DNA of 64,000 nt, from NCBI GenBank assembly GCA_037126765.1, contig JBBCBC010000019.1, forward strand, positions 28,170,222 through 28,234,221, written 5' to 3'. Source of the DNA: Stenogyne calaminthoides. Lineage: Eukaryota > Streptophyta > Magnoliopsida > Lamiales > Lamiaceae. Shown in pieces: positions 21,179 to 33,622 of the stretch. Positions within the stretch are counted from its first letter, which is position 1; each line of letters opens with the position of its first letter. Position numbers and translations under genes: made by a program. The notes below the pieces were generated by a model. It ran no database searches, was not told where the DNA came from, and saw only the letters and a program-made list of their open reading frames with translations.

Positions 21179-23048
21179 TTCAACAATCCTAGAGAAATAA
21201 AATATAATGGGAATTAAAACACATAATTCCTATGATCAATATTCAGCAATCAAAATAAACATGGTCTTTCAAATTTATTTTATCTTCATTATTTTCACAT
21301 ATTCAACGACCTCATCGGAAGAATACAAATTTATATCTAATATAAATCATAATGGACTAGGATCCACATTCCTACTATCATAATATCTGCTTGGGCTGAT
21401 TACTATGGCAGCATAACTGGTAGGTCTCCAAACCAATTGTAAAATTTGCAACTTCTAGTTGATTGAACCTAGTTCAATCGGATGCCCCTTGACTTTCGTT
21501 TCCCTACTTGGGCTGGTGAAACAAAGTCAAGTTAATTTACAACCATCAAGCGCCGAACACTACGTGTCCCTATAAAAGTCCCATTAGATGTAGATCAAAG
21601 CAAAAGACTTGGGCCTTAAATACTCATTGGAACGAAATCTCCGGTTTACTTTTAATTTCGATGGAAGGCATCGTTTAAATTAATGAAAATTATATTTTAT
21701 TGAGGAATATTTTCAAAGGCGGGGTATTAATTGCTTAATCGAGATCCAACATGTTAATCTTTATCACATCTGAGCAATTATTGGGTGCCACCTACCCAAA
21801 CATGATTTTACACGGATTAACACTTATATGGGCGCCGTCTATCCAAACAATAAATACGGTCCGACAGTTATTGGGTGCCGCCTACCCAAACAGTTATAAT
21901 GCAGACTGTAAAAGCGTTTAACAAATTAAAATAAAGCAGTTAAACAGTGGGATTTAACAATTCCTTTTGAACCGAATTTCAAAATTCAATTTTAATTCGA
22001 TTCTAAATCATTAAAATAATTAATCCAATTAATTTAAATAAAATCCAATTTTACTTTTGACCTCTTAAAATTAATATTCAATTAATTTTAGATCAAATTT
22101 AATTATTCAATTTGTTAACAACTCATGTGCAAGTTTCGAAAACTGCACGGAAGGTCCTGTCCTAAATCCAATTTCGGCACAGTCCTTCCCCTCATCATCG
22201 CCTGGTTTTTCAAAAAATCATTTATGATCTGGTCATTCGAACCAAACATCCAACAGTTCATCATAATTATTCCAAAAATTCAGAACTGTTCCAACCATTA
22301 GATTTTAATCCGACTTTCAATGTAATCAGTATCAAACCAATCCAAATCCCAATCAAACAATTCAGCAATAACGAATCAAGAATCAAAACAGCCCAAGTTC
22401 CAAATGCAACAAGCTTCAAAAGCAACAAGTATCGAAACCAGGGCGGTGCTTCGTCACTCGTCTGGTGTGGGCGAGTCACCCCCGCCGCTTGGCGTGTGCG
22501 GGCGACTCGCCACCACGAACGATCAACCAGAAGGAAGCGCGCGGGGTTGTAACCCCATTCGAACACGGTGTGGAGTGGCGAACCGAATCGAGCCGGTGGC
22601 GGCGACTCGGCCGGTTCCGACGAGAATCGATTCAAAATCGAAACCAGAAGGTGGCGCGGCGCACCTCCATGGCTCGAACCAATCTAAGAATGTACGGTTG
22701 CGAGTCCGAAGAATCGAGATAGAGGTCAATCAAATCAAACGAAAAATCAGGTGGCGGCGGAGAGTCGGAGCGAGGCGAATTGCGTCCAAGGCGAGGCGGA
22801 TCGAATTGGCCGACTCGCGTGGAGCCGCGGCTTCGCATGAGCACCGCGAGTCGCGGCGTGTTGCCGCCGACTCAAGCGGTGTCGCGGATGCCCACGAGCA
22901 CCCTAGGTTTTCTTTTGGAGAAGAAGAACCCAAATCAAATGAACATATGGGTGCGGTTTGTCTAACAACAGCCGCACCCGGTTTTGTAAAAAAAAAATTC
23001 TTTAATTTTAATTTTAAAAACAAAACTAATTTTGATGCAATTAAACAA
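21179..23048 (-). other. Copia A long 5' leader
   Basis: 1.87 kb between primer site and gag, homologous to the copia B leader (38761-40309 with 49365-49624). It contains three copies of a short hairpin motif of the type TTGGGTGCCGCCTACCCAA (21781-21799, degenerate 21828-21848, 21871-21889). A GC-rich block (about 22430-22920) carries a long open frame on the plus strand that is not supported as a gene. A T/A-rich stretch near 22990 precedes the primer site. Confidence 0.7.
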
Positions 23049-23068
23049 GAGCCTGAGCTCTGATACCA
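23049..23068 (-). other. Copia A primer binding site (tRNA-iMet)
   Basis: On the minus strand TGGTATCAGAGCTCAGGCTC begins one base inside the LTR. TGGTATCAGAGC is the standard complement of the initiator tRNA-Met 3' end. Confidence 0.9.
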
Positions 23069-23069
23069 C

Positions 23070-24657
23070 TGTTGGAATATAGAGGCACGTAAAACACGTA
23101 ATCACATGCGCAGCGAAAATTAAAGTTCACCAACAACGAACAATTAATTGCATGCAAATTACAATAATCATAACGAAAAATCTTACATTAACTCGAGAGC
23201 AGATTTCTCTACTATAGTATCCATGTAATCCCCAATCACGGATTTACACAGATTTATCAGCTATGAATCCCGAGACAGATTTGTTAGGAAAATTCAAACT
23301 CTAGATTTTATGGAGAAAATATGAAGTGATCCTGTTTTTGAATCTCAATAGCTTGTATATATAGGGAGGCTTAACTTATTTCCCAAGCTATCCCAATTAG
23401 GGAAATAAAATCCTTAGTCTTGAATTAAATTAATTCTTTTTAATTTAATTCCCCAAATATAAATCACTATGGATTTAAATGCCTTATATGAAAATCTCTA
23501 CGATTTATTTCCATATACATTAAATCCTACAATTATATTCCAAATATAATTATTGGGAATTCTCATTTAATTAAATCCAATTTAAAATATTAATAATAAT
23601 TAATTCCAAATTAATCTATTATTAATTACTTCTCCATAAATTAAATATTAAATCCAATTTAACATTCAATCAACCAACTATAATCCGTAAAAAGGGACTA
23701 CTTGTTGTGTGACCCATAAACCCTCATATACCAAGCGATTAGTCAAACTAACGGTCTTAATTGAACCCTAGTCAATAAATTAGACATTCTCAATATATGA
23801 GGTACGTTGCTAGAAACATGCAACTACCTGTAACTGAAACGTGGGCAATTGCGATTTCCTCCTTTCATTCACGAATACTCGATTAGTCTTGAACATAATG
23901 AAGTGTCTATTCAAATAACTTAATCAATTTATCTCAAATCACTAATTGATCATCAGTGTCATGCTTGGTCACAAAGTCTAAGTTGACGTGCATTGGCCAA
24001 TGACATAGATCCAATTATGATGAGAAGATGAGTATTCTCTCTAAATCCACTTTGAGGAATGAATCCTTTTCTTGGGTCAACTACCACGCACATGCACTTC
24101 GTGATAATATCTACCCATAGACGGTTGTAAGCGTCGGTCATGGTCAAAGTTCATCACTCCACACATGTCGTGCGCATTGACCTCAAGTCAAAGGAGTATC
24201 GCATCACTCCCACTAACCGAGACACCCGTAGACACATATAGTGGAACTACATCAAACGGTTTCTCGGATGGCTATACCAGTACCCTCTAAGGTATTTGTG
24301 CATCTATCATGAGATACCTAGTATCTCGTAGTAAGTGAGATCTTACTACACTCTCTAAGAGTATGATGTAGATCGCACATCAATCTCCATTGCATCATCA
24401 ATATCCCTTTCTTGATGATCCTCGATTGGGGCTATTTAAGAATCATGCTTAAGTCATCTGAGTTCTCACTCTCTCAATGACAACAGTGACTTAAGGGAAC
24501 ACATATAAGAATAAATGCAAACAATCAAACATAATATTCTAATGAGTGTAACGCCATACATTTAATATTAAACAAACAATAATATTAAACCAATACTGAA
24601 TATTATCTGAGTATTATGTCCTTACAATGGATTGTCTCTAGGACACTAACACTAACA
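23070..24657 (-). repeat. Copia A 5' LTR
   Basis: 1588 bp, TGTTGGAATATAGAGGC to ACTAACACTAACA on the plus strand. It aligns along its length with the two LTRs of copia B (25233-26752 and 49647-51186). A decayed PBS-flanked inner end on the left and host sequence on the right give its orientation. Confidence 0.9.
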
Positions 24658-25112
24658 TAAAACTCATTTGTTTAAATTATAACTGATATATGTTTATGAA
24701 TGTTTATTATTAGGAGTGCATGAACGAAGTCATGTTGTATGTGAAAGAAGTGGTACTATGGACACCAACACTATTGATGGTAATGATACATATGTAATTT
24801 ATATTAAGACACTATGCAGAAATGATTATGTGATAAATTCCCATCACAACTAGAAGAGTTGGTTGACAGAAAATTCAATTTCGATTTCATATTTCACAAT
24901 TCAATTTGAACAACAATTACGACGTATATACCGTTGTGAAGTTATCTACCGAAAAAAATTTGATCAGAAAAATAGAGGAGAAAAATCGTTCATCCAAGGT
25001 ATTTAGTATTATTATTAATTTATTATTTACTTTAAATCTTTTGGTAAAATTTAAAAAATATATATTATTTATTCCTCAAATTATGAATATTAATTTATAA
25101 ATTTTACTTTAG
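24658..25112 (+). other. Host DNA between copia A and copia B, possible exon and intron
   Basis: Non-repetitive AT-rich sequence. A TATTATTAG acceptor-like site near 24714 is followed by about 110 bases with an open frame (GVHERSHVVCERSG), which may be an exon. The rest is AT-rich like a plant intron and ends with TTTACTTTAG at 25112. I do not recognise a protein. Confidence 0.35.
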
Positions 25113-25232
25113 CAAATTAATTACTCCTTTATCAATTTGTGACGACCAAATGGTGGAATGTGAAGAAATAACTCCTGAGAATAAGAGAAAGCATGAAGGG
25201 GATGAATATCAGGATGATAATGGTGGTGTTGA
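25113..25232 (+). pseudogene. Last exon of an unrecognised host gene, split by copia B
   Basis: After the acceptor-like TTTACTTTAG the frame reads CDDQMVECEEITPENKRKH and continues with acidic residues (EGDEYQDDNGGV) up to the insertion point. If one copy of the GTTGA duplication is removed, the same frame goes on at 51192 for eleven more codons (including TQVTVKFEKE) and stops with TGA at 51223-51225. The short acidic, hydrophilic C-terminus gives no family. Continuity of the frame across a 26-kb insertion supports a real exon but is not proof. Confidence 0.45.
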
Positions 25233-26752
25233 TGTTGGAATTTAGAGGCACGTAAACACGTAATACATACGTAGCGGAAATAAACATTTCACCAACAACG
25301 AACATATAATTGCATAAACGATTGCAATAATCATAACGAGAAACCTTACAGTAATTCGATAACAGATTTCTCAACTATGGTATCCACGTAATCACCGTGG
25401 ACAGACTTGCACAGATCTGCCAGCGTTGAATCTGAGATGGAATTTGCTAGGAAAATTCATAATCTAGATTTTATGGATAAGCTAGGTTTTCTTAAAATAA
25501 CGTTAAGTAATGAATCCCAGGATGTCATATATATAGGGAGAGATTAGCTTGAATCTTAAGCAATCTTTATTAGGAAGATAATCCCTAATCTTGCAAAACA
25601 AATCTCAAAAATATGTACGGATATTTTCCTACAATAATATTCCATAATATTATTTTGGGATTCCTATTTAATTAAATCTAATTTAATTAAATATTAATAA
25701 TAGTTAATTCTAAATTAATATATTATTAATTCTCTATAAATTAAATATTAAATCCAATTTAATACTTAATCAACCAACCATAATCCGCACACGAGAGTTA
25801 CTTGTTGTGTGACCCATAGGCCATCATATATCGAGCGATTAATTAAACTAACGGTCTTAATTGAACCCTAAATAGTAAATCAGACATTCTCAATATATGA
25901 GGCACGTTGCGATAAACGTGCAACTACCTGTAAATGTAACATGGACTATTACGATTTCCTCCTTTCATTCACGAATACTCGATTAGTCTTGAACTTCAAA
26001 TAACTTAATCAATTTATTTCCAATCACTAATTGATCACTTATGTCACACTTGGCAACAAAGTCCAAGTTGACGTGCATTGGCCAATGACTTTGATCCAAT
26101 TATGATGAGAAGATGAGTATTCTCTCTAAATCCAGTTTAAGGAATGAATCCTTTTCTTGGCTCAACTACCACGCACATGCATTTCGTGATGAACCCAATC
26201 CAAGCCATATCTACCCATAGACGGGTGCACGTCGGTCATGGTCAAAGTTCATCACTCGACACATGTCGTGCGTATTGACCTCAAGTCAAAGGAGTATCGC
26301 ATCGCTCCCACTAACCGAGACACCCGTAGACACATATAGTGAAACTACATCAAACGATTTCTCGGATGGGTATACCAATATCCTCTAAGATATTTGTGCA
26401 TCCATCATGAGATACCTAGTATCTTGTAATAAGTGAGATCTCACTACACTCTCTAAGAGTATGATGCAGATCACACACCAATCTCCATTGCATCATCAAT
26501 ATCTCATTCTTGATGATCCTTGATCAGAGCTATTTGAGAATCATGCTTAAGTCATCTGAGTTCTCACAACCTCAATGACAACAATGACTCATGGGAACAC
26601 TTGTACGAATAAATGCAAACAATCAAACATAATATTCAAACAAGTGTATTGTCATACATTAATATTAAATGAACTATAATATTAAGTCAAACTGAATATC
26701 ATCAAGTATTATGTCCTTACAATAGATTGTCTCTAGGACACTAACACTAACA
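25233..26752 (-). repeat. Copia B 3' LTR
   Basis: 1520 bp, TG...CA, with GTTGA duplication on its left. It aligns with the right LTR of the same element with scattered differences and small indels, so the insertion is not very recent. Confidence 0.92.
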
Positions 26753-26775
26753 ATCTCCCACTTGGACTAAAGTCA
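26753..26775 (-). other. Copia B polypurine tract
   Basis: On the minus strand CCAAGTGGGAGATTG directly precedes the LTR start, a typical copia PPT (start of plus-strand DNA synthesis). Confidence 0.75.
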
Positions 26776-26879
26776 ATCACCTACATGTCTAACCCCTAGA
26801 CCATCAAATGTCTAGTGTGTACATGAACACTCAGTGTTTTGGTGAAAGGATTTGCCAAATTAAATATGTGGAAATACAT

Positions 26880-27752
26880 TTTAATTCTATTTCTCCTATC
26901 AGTATGATCTCCCGGATCAAATGATAATTCTAGGTACATGCTCGTTTACGCTTGTTGATCTCGGTTCCTTTGCTTGCGCAATCGTACCAGCGTTGTCTCA
27001 ATAAAACTTTATTAGATAACTGGTACTCGGAACTACCCCTAGTTCTCTTAAGAACTATAAAATCCAGACAGCCTCCTTGAGGCTTCTGATACAACAATGT
27101 ACTAAACTTCGATTGTTGAATCTGCGATCCTTTTGCTTGGAACTATTCCAACTGACCGCCTCATTATTGAGAGTGAAACGTAACCTGAATGTGATTTTTG
27201 ATCATCACAATCGAATTGGAAACTTGTGTCAGCATAACCAGTGACTACTAGTTCTGACTGTCCACCATAGACAAGGAAATATTCTTTAGTTCGTCTAAGA
27301 TACTTCAGAATGGTCTTGACAGCAATCCAGTGAGACTCTCTCGGATTCTGTTGGTATCTATTAGTGATGTTGATAGCGTAGACCACGTTTGGCCTAGTGC
27401 AAGTTATGGCGTACATGATTGACCCAATTACATATGCATATGGGACATCCTTCATGTGCTTAATATCAGCTTCAACAGAAGGACAATCCTTCTTTGACAA
27501 TTTTATCCCATGATTTGCTGGTAGAGACCCTCTCTTAGAGTACTCTATCGCAAAACACTTCAACACCTTTTCTACATAGGTGGACTGTGACAGCCTCAAC
27601 ATCCTCTTGGATCTATCCCTATGGATCTTGATCCCTAAGATGTAGCATGCTTCACAAAGATCCTTCATCATGAAGATCTTTGACAACCATCCTTTCATAG
27701 ACTGCATGAGTGGGATATTGTTTCCCATAATGAATATGTCATCGACATACAC
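26880..27752 (-). pseudogene. Copia B reverse transcriptase C-terminus and RNase H
   Basis: The frame from 27752 opens with the catalytic YVDDIFIMGN box of copia RT, then LGIKIHRDRSKRMLRLSQ, PYAYVIGSIMYAI.CTRP and RNase H (GYADTSFQFD, ADSTIEV). The frame ends at 27102. Beyond it, down to about 26900, RNase H continues in broken frames (DNAGTIAQAKEPRS). A single in-frame TGA (27774-27776) separates this part from the upstream RT frame. The YVDD itself is intact. Confidence 0.88.
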
Positions 27753-27773
27753 AACTATGAAAATAATATTCTT

Positions 27774-28979
27774 TCAACAGCATTTCCGATAAACGCACGG
27801 ATCTTCTGAATTTATGATGAAGTCAAATGATTTGATAGCCTCATCAAAATGGATATTCCAACTCCTAGAAGCTTGCTTAAATCCATAAATGGATCGTTTA
27901 AGCTTGCACACAAGATTAGATTTTGGCCTTGATATAAAACCTTCAGGTTGAGTCATAAACACTTCCTTATCAATGTTGCCATTGAGGAAAGTTGTTTTGA
28001 CGTCCATCTGCCAAATTTCATAATCTAGATGTGCTGCTACCGCAAGTAAAATTCGGATGAATTTGATCTTTGCAACTTGTGAGAAAGTCTTGTCATAGTC
28101 AATGCCTTCGCGCTGACTATAACCTTTCGCCACCAACCTAGCCTTGTAGGTTTGTACTTTGCCATTTGCATCAGTCTTACGCTTGAAGATCCATTTGCAA
28201 CCTATGGGTCTAACCCCTTTCGGCAATTCAACCAAGTCCCAAACTTGATTGACGTACATCAAGTCCATCTCGGATTTCATGACTTCATGCCACTTCTTTG
28301 AGTCAACATCTAATGTTGCCTCAGTGTAAGTTCTAGGTTCGTCTTTATCCGGGATCTCCACAACATCATGTTCCTCTATGAGGAAACCATAATATCTGGT
28401 GATTGGATTACGAACTCTGGTGGAATTACGGAGTTGTGGTTGTTCAGGCTGCACATTCTGATCGTGAAAAATTATTGGTGCAGCGATTTTATCGTTGACC
28501 GGAGAGGCTTCGAGAGCTACACTTTCGGATGCTCCTTGAGCACTTCCGAATGCCTCTTGAACGGGAGTTTGAACTATGCTGTTCTCATTCAGCCTACTTG
28601 GAGTTCGTTGCTCGGGTAATGCAATTCCAATTATGCTCCCACTGGCTGAAAGAGGATCACTATGTGATAAACTTCCACCATGTGAGCTACTGAATGCTCC
28701 CACTGATTCTTTGTCATGTTGCTTTGACAAGATATCAGTCTCCTTGTTAATTTGTGGTTCTTGAATTTCTTCAAGTTCTATCATCTTACGGCCATGTTCC
28801 TTGAAGACGTAGTCTTCTTCAAGGAATTTGGCATGCCCAGAAACAATCACTGTTTGTTTCTCGGGTAGACAGAAATAATATCCTCTAGTTTCCTTATGAT
28901 ATCCTACAAAGTAACCCTTTTCACCTTTTGATTCCAACTTATCAGTGAGCATTTTCTTCACAAACACGGGCAACCCCAC
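27774..28979 (-). pseudogene. Copia B integrase tail, linker and reverse transcriptase N-terminal part
   Basis: 402 open codons. The start (KGYFVGYHKETRGYYF) is the conserved segment after the integrase core. A Ser/Gln-rich linker follows, then RVRNPITRYYGF, then RT with WDLVELPKGVRPIGCKW, KARLVAKGYSQREGIDY and WQMDVKTTFLNGNI. It ends at an in-frame TGA, with the YVDD box immediately after in the same frame. The frame is shifted by one relative to the integrase core upstream. Confidence 0.88.
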
Positions 28980-29479
28980 GCTCTCATGAGAGAGAAATTT
29001 GGCTTCTTGTCATGCCATAACTCGTACGACGTATGCTCATCTGATTTGGATGAAATCATATTTAGAATGTAGATTGAGGTTTGGAGCGCATATCCCCATA
29101 AGAATGTTGGAAGAGAGGAAAAGCTCATCATGGACCTCACCATGTCTAACAAGGTTCGGTTTCTCCTCTCGGACACTCCATTCATTTAGGGTGTACCGGG
29201 AGGAGTCCTTTGTGATTGGATTCCATGCAACTTCAGATAATCAATGAATTCATGGTTGAGATATTCTCCTCCTCGATCCAATCGAAGAGTCTTAATACTT
29301 TTACCAAGATGCTTCTCCACTTCAGCTTTGTACTCCTTAAATTTCTCGAAAGATTCGGATTTGCGTTTCATCAGATACACATACCCGAACCTAGAGAAAT
29401 CATCAGTAAAAGTTATGAAGTAGCTGAAGTGACCCCTAGCTAGAGTGGGCAATGGTCCACAAACGTCATTGTGGATCAA
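28958..29479 (-). pseudogene. Copia B integrase core
   Basis: Two stretches in one frame, 29479-29186 and 29185-28958, separated by a TAA that replaces the CAA of the usual PGTPQ.NGVSERRN motif. The first carries DVCGPLPTLARGHF and FTDDFSRFGYVYLMK, the second NGVSERRNRTLLDMVRSMM and FLWGYALQTSIYIL. The catalytic D, D and E are present. Confidence 0.85.
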
Positions 29480-29528
29480 CTCTAGAACCTCTTTGCACGA
29501 ACCCCTTTCCCAGAAAAGGGTTTATTGA

Positions 29529-29751
29529 TCATTTTGCTCTTGAGACAAGATTCGCAATTACCATAAGACTCAAAAATGGGGTTAAGTAGTCTAACTTTCT
29601 TAACCTTGCAATCCTCTTCTCATTTGCATGACCAAGTCTATAATGCCATAAATAAGTCGGGTTTTCATGATTACTAAGTTTGAGTCTTTTATTTTGTATG
29701 TTAAGAACATCATATCCATAACAAATACATGTTGCGAGTAATAGAAAGAAC
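29529..29751 (-). pseudogene. Copia B GAG-pre-integrase segment, cut by copia C
   Basis: YLWHYRLGHANEKRIARL is the zinc-binding segment before the integrase core. The sequence stops at 29751, where the LTR of copia C begins, and the missing upstream part resumes at 37781. Confidence 0.85.
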
Positions 29752-31397
29752 TGTTGGGAAAAATTATGGGTGCCCGGATCTATTCGAGATGATTTTAAAT
29801 ACATATTCAATTTAAATAATTAATTACTAACATGAATTAATCCTAAATCAATTCAACATAATAATTAAACAACGTGCGTACACGTAATTCACGTAAATCC
29901 TAAACATGCGAAACTAGGAGTTACGAGATTACATACCTCTTGTAGATACAACCGTTGAGACGATGGATCAACCCAAAGTGCCTTCCCAACGTAACCCGAT
30001 GGGAGGATTCGCACGAACGACTTTAACAAGAGAGAAAACAAAAAATATTATGCTACCACCTTTGTGGATTTCTAATATTTCCAACACATGGAATTGCACT
30101 TGGGAATGAAAAATTCATCCCCTATAAATAGGGAGTAGGGGGGGCCGATTTTTAGTGTAGGAAAATAAGGAAGAAAATCTTTTTCTTGGTCTCCAAGAAA
30201 TCTTGAAAATATCTCCTATATTCTTTTCTCCTTAATTAAATTTTCCATAAAAATCTCTTCCCTTTTTATCCCATATTTTCGAAAATAACAAGGAAAAAAG
30301 AATCAAGATTTGACTTCTTGAATTTATGGGATAATTATGTATTCCTACAATATTTATCTCTTTCCATAAAATATCTACAAGAAAATCAAGACAATCTTTT
30401 CTCCATTTTCCATACATATTTTTCGAAAATTATGCTAGGAAATATTAGCAAAATATTTTCTTCTCTCTTTCATTAATTGGACTTTATTTTGGGCTATTTG
30501 AGAGGCCTTTAGGAGAATTAAGATTGGACCTTAAATGGACTATGAAACTCTAATATTTGGCCAAATATTATTAAAGTCCATTAATATTAATTTACTCCAC
30601 TATAAAATTAATATTGAACTATCCATCTTAACCTATATTACGATTTCACTATAATATGGCTCCCGGTCATTATTTCCCGCGTTTAAGATTATATTAGTCC
30701 ATTAATTAATTAAGCCACTGAACAAGCTTTATATTACTTAATATCTTTGTCCTTGGAGTAAAGACATCTCAGCTTTATTATCCATACATGAAATAAATTT
30801 CCACTTGCAAGATTTGGTACGATAAAGGTTCCGAACCCACCAACGGGACAAATCAAGTAAGACGTACTTGCACGCGATTCTCCGTATTAAATGTCAGCAA
30901 TCGTCATGTAATTAATAATATTGCCCAAGATATAAGGTATCGAATCGCATTGACTCTCTTCCCATCATAAGTCAAAGCAATTGTTATTAATTTCACATGA
31001 TCCTATTTAAGGGATGGAGATTAAGAAACAACACACCACTGAGGTCTAATTCTTGTATATTCAGTACCGAAGAATTTGTCCTCCTGTAGGTCCTTATTCA
31101 GCGCACCTAAATGCGCTAGTGTAATCCCTTGGTCAAGACAAGTCAATCTGGGTCTTACACTTCAACCTTTCATGATGGTTTGTTCATTTCCATATAGGTT
31201 GTGAATTTTGTACTTAATTACGAGGAGCTGTTAATTTGATCTTCCGTGATCTGGTATCACCAAATTAACTACAACGTAATACGTACTAACTTATTGAACG
31301 GGTTTGCAATAAATATATAGTTTATTTCAGTAAATAAATAAGAAAATTCAGTTTGGTTATACAAAGTAAAAACATACTTTTCAGTATAACCCCAACA
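29752..31397 (-). repeat. Copia C 3' LTR
   Basis: 1646 bp, plus-strand start TGTTGGGAAAAATTATGGG, end CAGTATAACCCCAACA. It aligns closely with the 5' LTR, which is 53 bp longer because of small indels, including an extra segment near 37665-37700. Confidence 0.93.
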
Positions 31398-31516
31398 ATC
31401 TCCAACTTATACTCAAAGTCTGCTCTTAAGTATACAACAGCATGTCTCGTGTTCTATGTGACATCTAATGTCACATACACGAACCTAATAATTTTTCTCC
31501 CACTTATACTCAAAGC
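31398..31516 (-). other. Copia C duplicated polypurine tract with palindrome between
   Basis: On the minus strand ACTTTGAGTATAAGTTGGAG lies directly before the LTR (31398-31419), and a near copy with GTGGGAGA lies about 97 bases further upstream (31495-31516). The palindrome GTGACATCTAATGTCAC (31458-31474 on the plus strand) is between them. Copia D shows the same arrangement. Confidence 0.7.
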
Positions 31517-32413
31517 AGATTGGCAACGTCCTTGACACCCATTCCTTCCACATGTCTCTCGAATGTACTCTGAGGCAGACCCTTTGTGAATGGATCTTCT
31601 AGGTTGTCTTCCGATGCAATCTTAGCCACCTCAATGTCTCTTCTCTTAACGATTTCTCGTATGAGATGGTATTTTCTTTCAATGTGTTTGCTGGCCTTGT
31701 GGGCTCTCGGTTCCCTCGAATTTGCAACTGCTCCTGCGTTATCACAGTAAACCGTGATCGTGCTGGGCAAATCTGGGATAACGTCCAAGTCCACTAGGAA
31801 GTTCTTGAGCCAAACCGCTTCCTTCCTGCTTCACAAACAGTAATGTATTCGGCTTCCATGGTAGAATCGGTGATACATTTTTGCTTTACGCTTCTCCATG
31901 TCATGGCTCCTCCCCCCATGCAAAACACACTACCCGAGGTAGACTTTCTGGAGTCCACGTCTGATTGGAAATCCGAGTCCGTGTAACCGATGGGGATTAG
32001 ACTGTCTGACTTGTAAACCAACATTTTGTCCCGTGTCCTTTTCAGATACTTCAGAATGTTCTTTACTGCAGTCCAATGCTCTTTCCCAGGGTTACTTTGA
32101 TATCTTGCCACCATGCCTACGGCAAAGCAGATATCCGGTCTCGTACACAGCATTGCATACATGAGGCTTCCCACAGCTGAAGCATAAGGGATGCCCTTCA
32201 TGCATCTATCTTTTTCTGTGTCTTGGGACACATCTCTTTGGATAGATGGCATCCGTGTCTGTAGGGCACAAAGCCTTTCTTAGAATCTTGCATGCTGAAG
32301 CACTTCAAAATAGTATCTATGTATGAGGCTTGCGAAAGCCCGATCATTATTTTCCTGCGATCTCGAGTGATCTTGATCCCTAGGATGTGACCGGCTTCCC
32401 CTAAATTCTTCAT
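31510..32413 (-). pseudogene. Copia C reverse transcriptase end and RNase H
   Basis: Three overlapping frames: 32413-32198 (HILGIKITRDRRKIMIGLSQ), 32252-31794 (SLMYAMLCTRPDICFAVG, then RNase H with GYTDSDFQSDVDSRKSTSG and DSTMEAEYI) and 31794-31510 (VYCDNAGAVANSREP, KHIERKYHLIREIV). The order and motifs are complete, but two frameshifts separate the pieces. Confidence 0.87.
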
Positions 32414-32431
32414 ATCGAATTGTTTTGACAG

Positions 32432-32872
32432 TCATGCCCTTACGTCTGATAACACCTTTACATCATTTTCGATGAGCAGAATGTCATCCACGTATAGTAC
32501 CAAAAATACCAATGCAGTTCCTTCACGCTTTTTATAAACACAACTTTCAAAGTTGTTTTGATCGAAATTGTAGGATTTTATAACTTGATCAAAACACTGA
32601 TTCCAAGCGCGGGATGCTTGCTTCAGCCCATAAATGGACTTCCTAAGCTTGCAAACCAGATGCTCATGGCCTTTTTCAATGAAGCCTTCGGGTTGTTGCA
32701 TATAGATTTCTTCGTCAAGATTTCCATTGAGGAAAGTTGTCTTGACGTCCATTTGCCAGATCTCAAAATCTAGGTGCGCAGCAATCGACAAGAGAATGGG
32801 GATGGACTTGAGCATGACTACGGGCGAAAAGGTTTCCTCATAATCGATCCCTTCTTTCTAAGTGTACCCTTT
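32432..32872 (-). pseudogene. Copia C reverse transcriptase
   Basis: AHLDFEIWQMDVKTTFLN, LVCKLRKSIYGLKQASRAW and the catalytic LYVDDILLIEN are in one frame (32815-32432). Just upstream a TAG falls inside the conserved AKGYT.KEGIDYE segment (around 32858), breaking the link to the preceding frame. Confidence 0.88.
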
Positions 32873-33619
32873 TGCCACTAATCTTGCTTTAAAGGTTTCA
32901 ACCTTTCCGTCGAGTCCCCTTTTTCTCTTGTATACCCACTTGCATCCGATGGATTTTACCCCATTAAGTGGTTCGACTAGCTCCCACACCTTGTTGTGAT
33001 CCATTGAACCCATCTCGGCTTCCACTGCTATTTGGCAAGATTGAGCATCTTTGTCTTGGATCGCCTCGTTGTAGGACAATGGATCTGATTCTTCTGCGGA
33101 GATCAAGTCCGAAGACTCTCCGATCCCCAAGAATCTCTCGGGTTGTCTGACAACCATCCCACTACGACGAGGTTCCGGTTGTGTAAGCGTGACGATTGGT
33201 ATATCATTTTGTACAGTTGGCAATGGAGTTGGCCTCCTAAGTTCTTCTAAGGTAATCTCACTTCTAGGCTTTCTACTGTTCATATAGTCTTTTTCCAAAA
33301 ATCTAAAGTGAGTACTGATTACCACCTTTTGATCTTCGGGACCATAGAACATGCATCCTTTAGTTCCTTCGGGGTACCCTATGAACATCCTTAATTCCGA
33401 ATGTGCATCCAATTTATCGACTTCCTTGTCTAGCACGTATGCCGGACACTCCCAGATCCTGATGTGTCTGAAACTGGGCTTGCGCTCCGTCCACAATTCT
33501 CTCGGGGTTTTAGGTATCGATTTTGATGGCACTGGGTTCAGAATGTAAGCCACTGTTTCTAATGCGTAACCCCAGAACAATTTTGGTAAATCCGCATAAC
33601 TCATCATTGACCTTACCAT
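32858..33619 (-). pseudogene. Copia C integrase C-terminus, linker and RT start
   Basis: 254 open codons: MVRSMMSYADLPKLFWGYAL and AYILNPVPSKSIPKTP (end of integrase), GYPEGTKGCMFYGPEDQK, a charged linker, then the RT start with VWELVEPLNGVKSIGCKW and KARLVAKGYT. It ends at the TAG noted in the RT entry. Confidence 0.88.
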
Positions 33620-33622
33620 TTC

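Larger units (their letters stand above)
19356..24657 (-). mobile_element. Ty1/copia element A, 5' part (minus strand), cut by the gypsy insertion
   Basis: From right to left: 5' LTR (23070-24657), tRNA-iMet primer site, a 1.9-kb leader, gag (21178-20456) and protease-integrase (20346-19356). The integrase frame stops dead at 19355/19356 where the gypsy LTR begins. The rest of the element (reverse transcriptase, RNase H, 3' LTR) must lie left of the window. It belongs to the same family as copia B: LTR starts, leader repeats and integrase sequence align. Confidence 0.88.

Noticed and set aside
22404..23063. 219-codon plus-strand open frame in the copia A leader
   Set aside because: It lies in a GC-rich leader antisense to the element, has no recognisable motif, and the copia B leader does not keep the frame.
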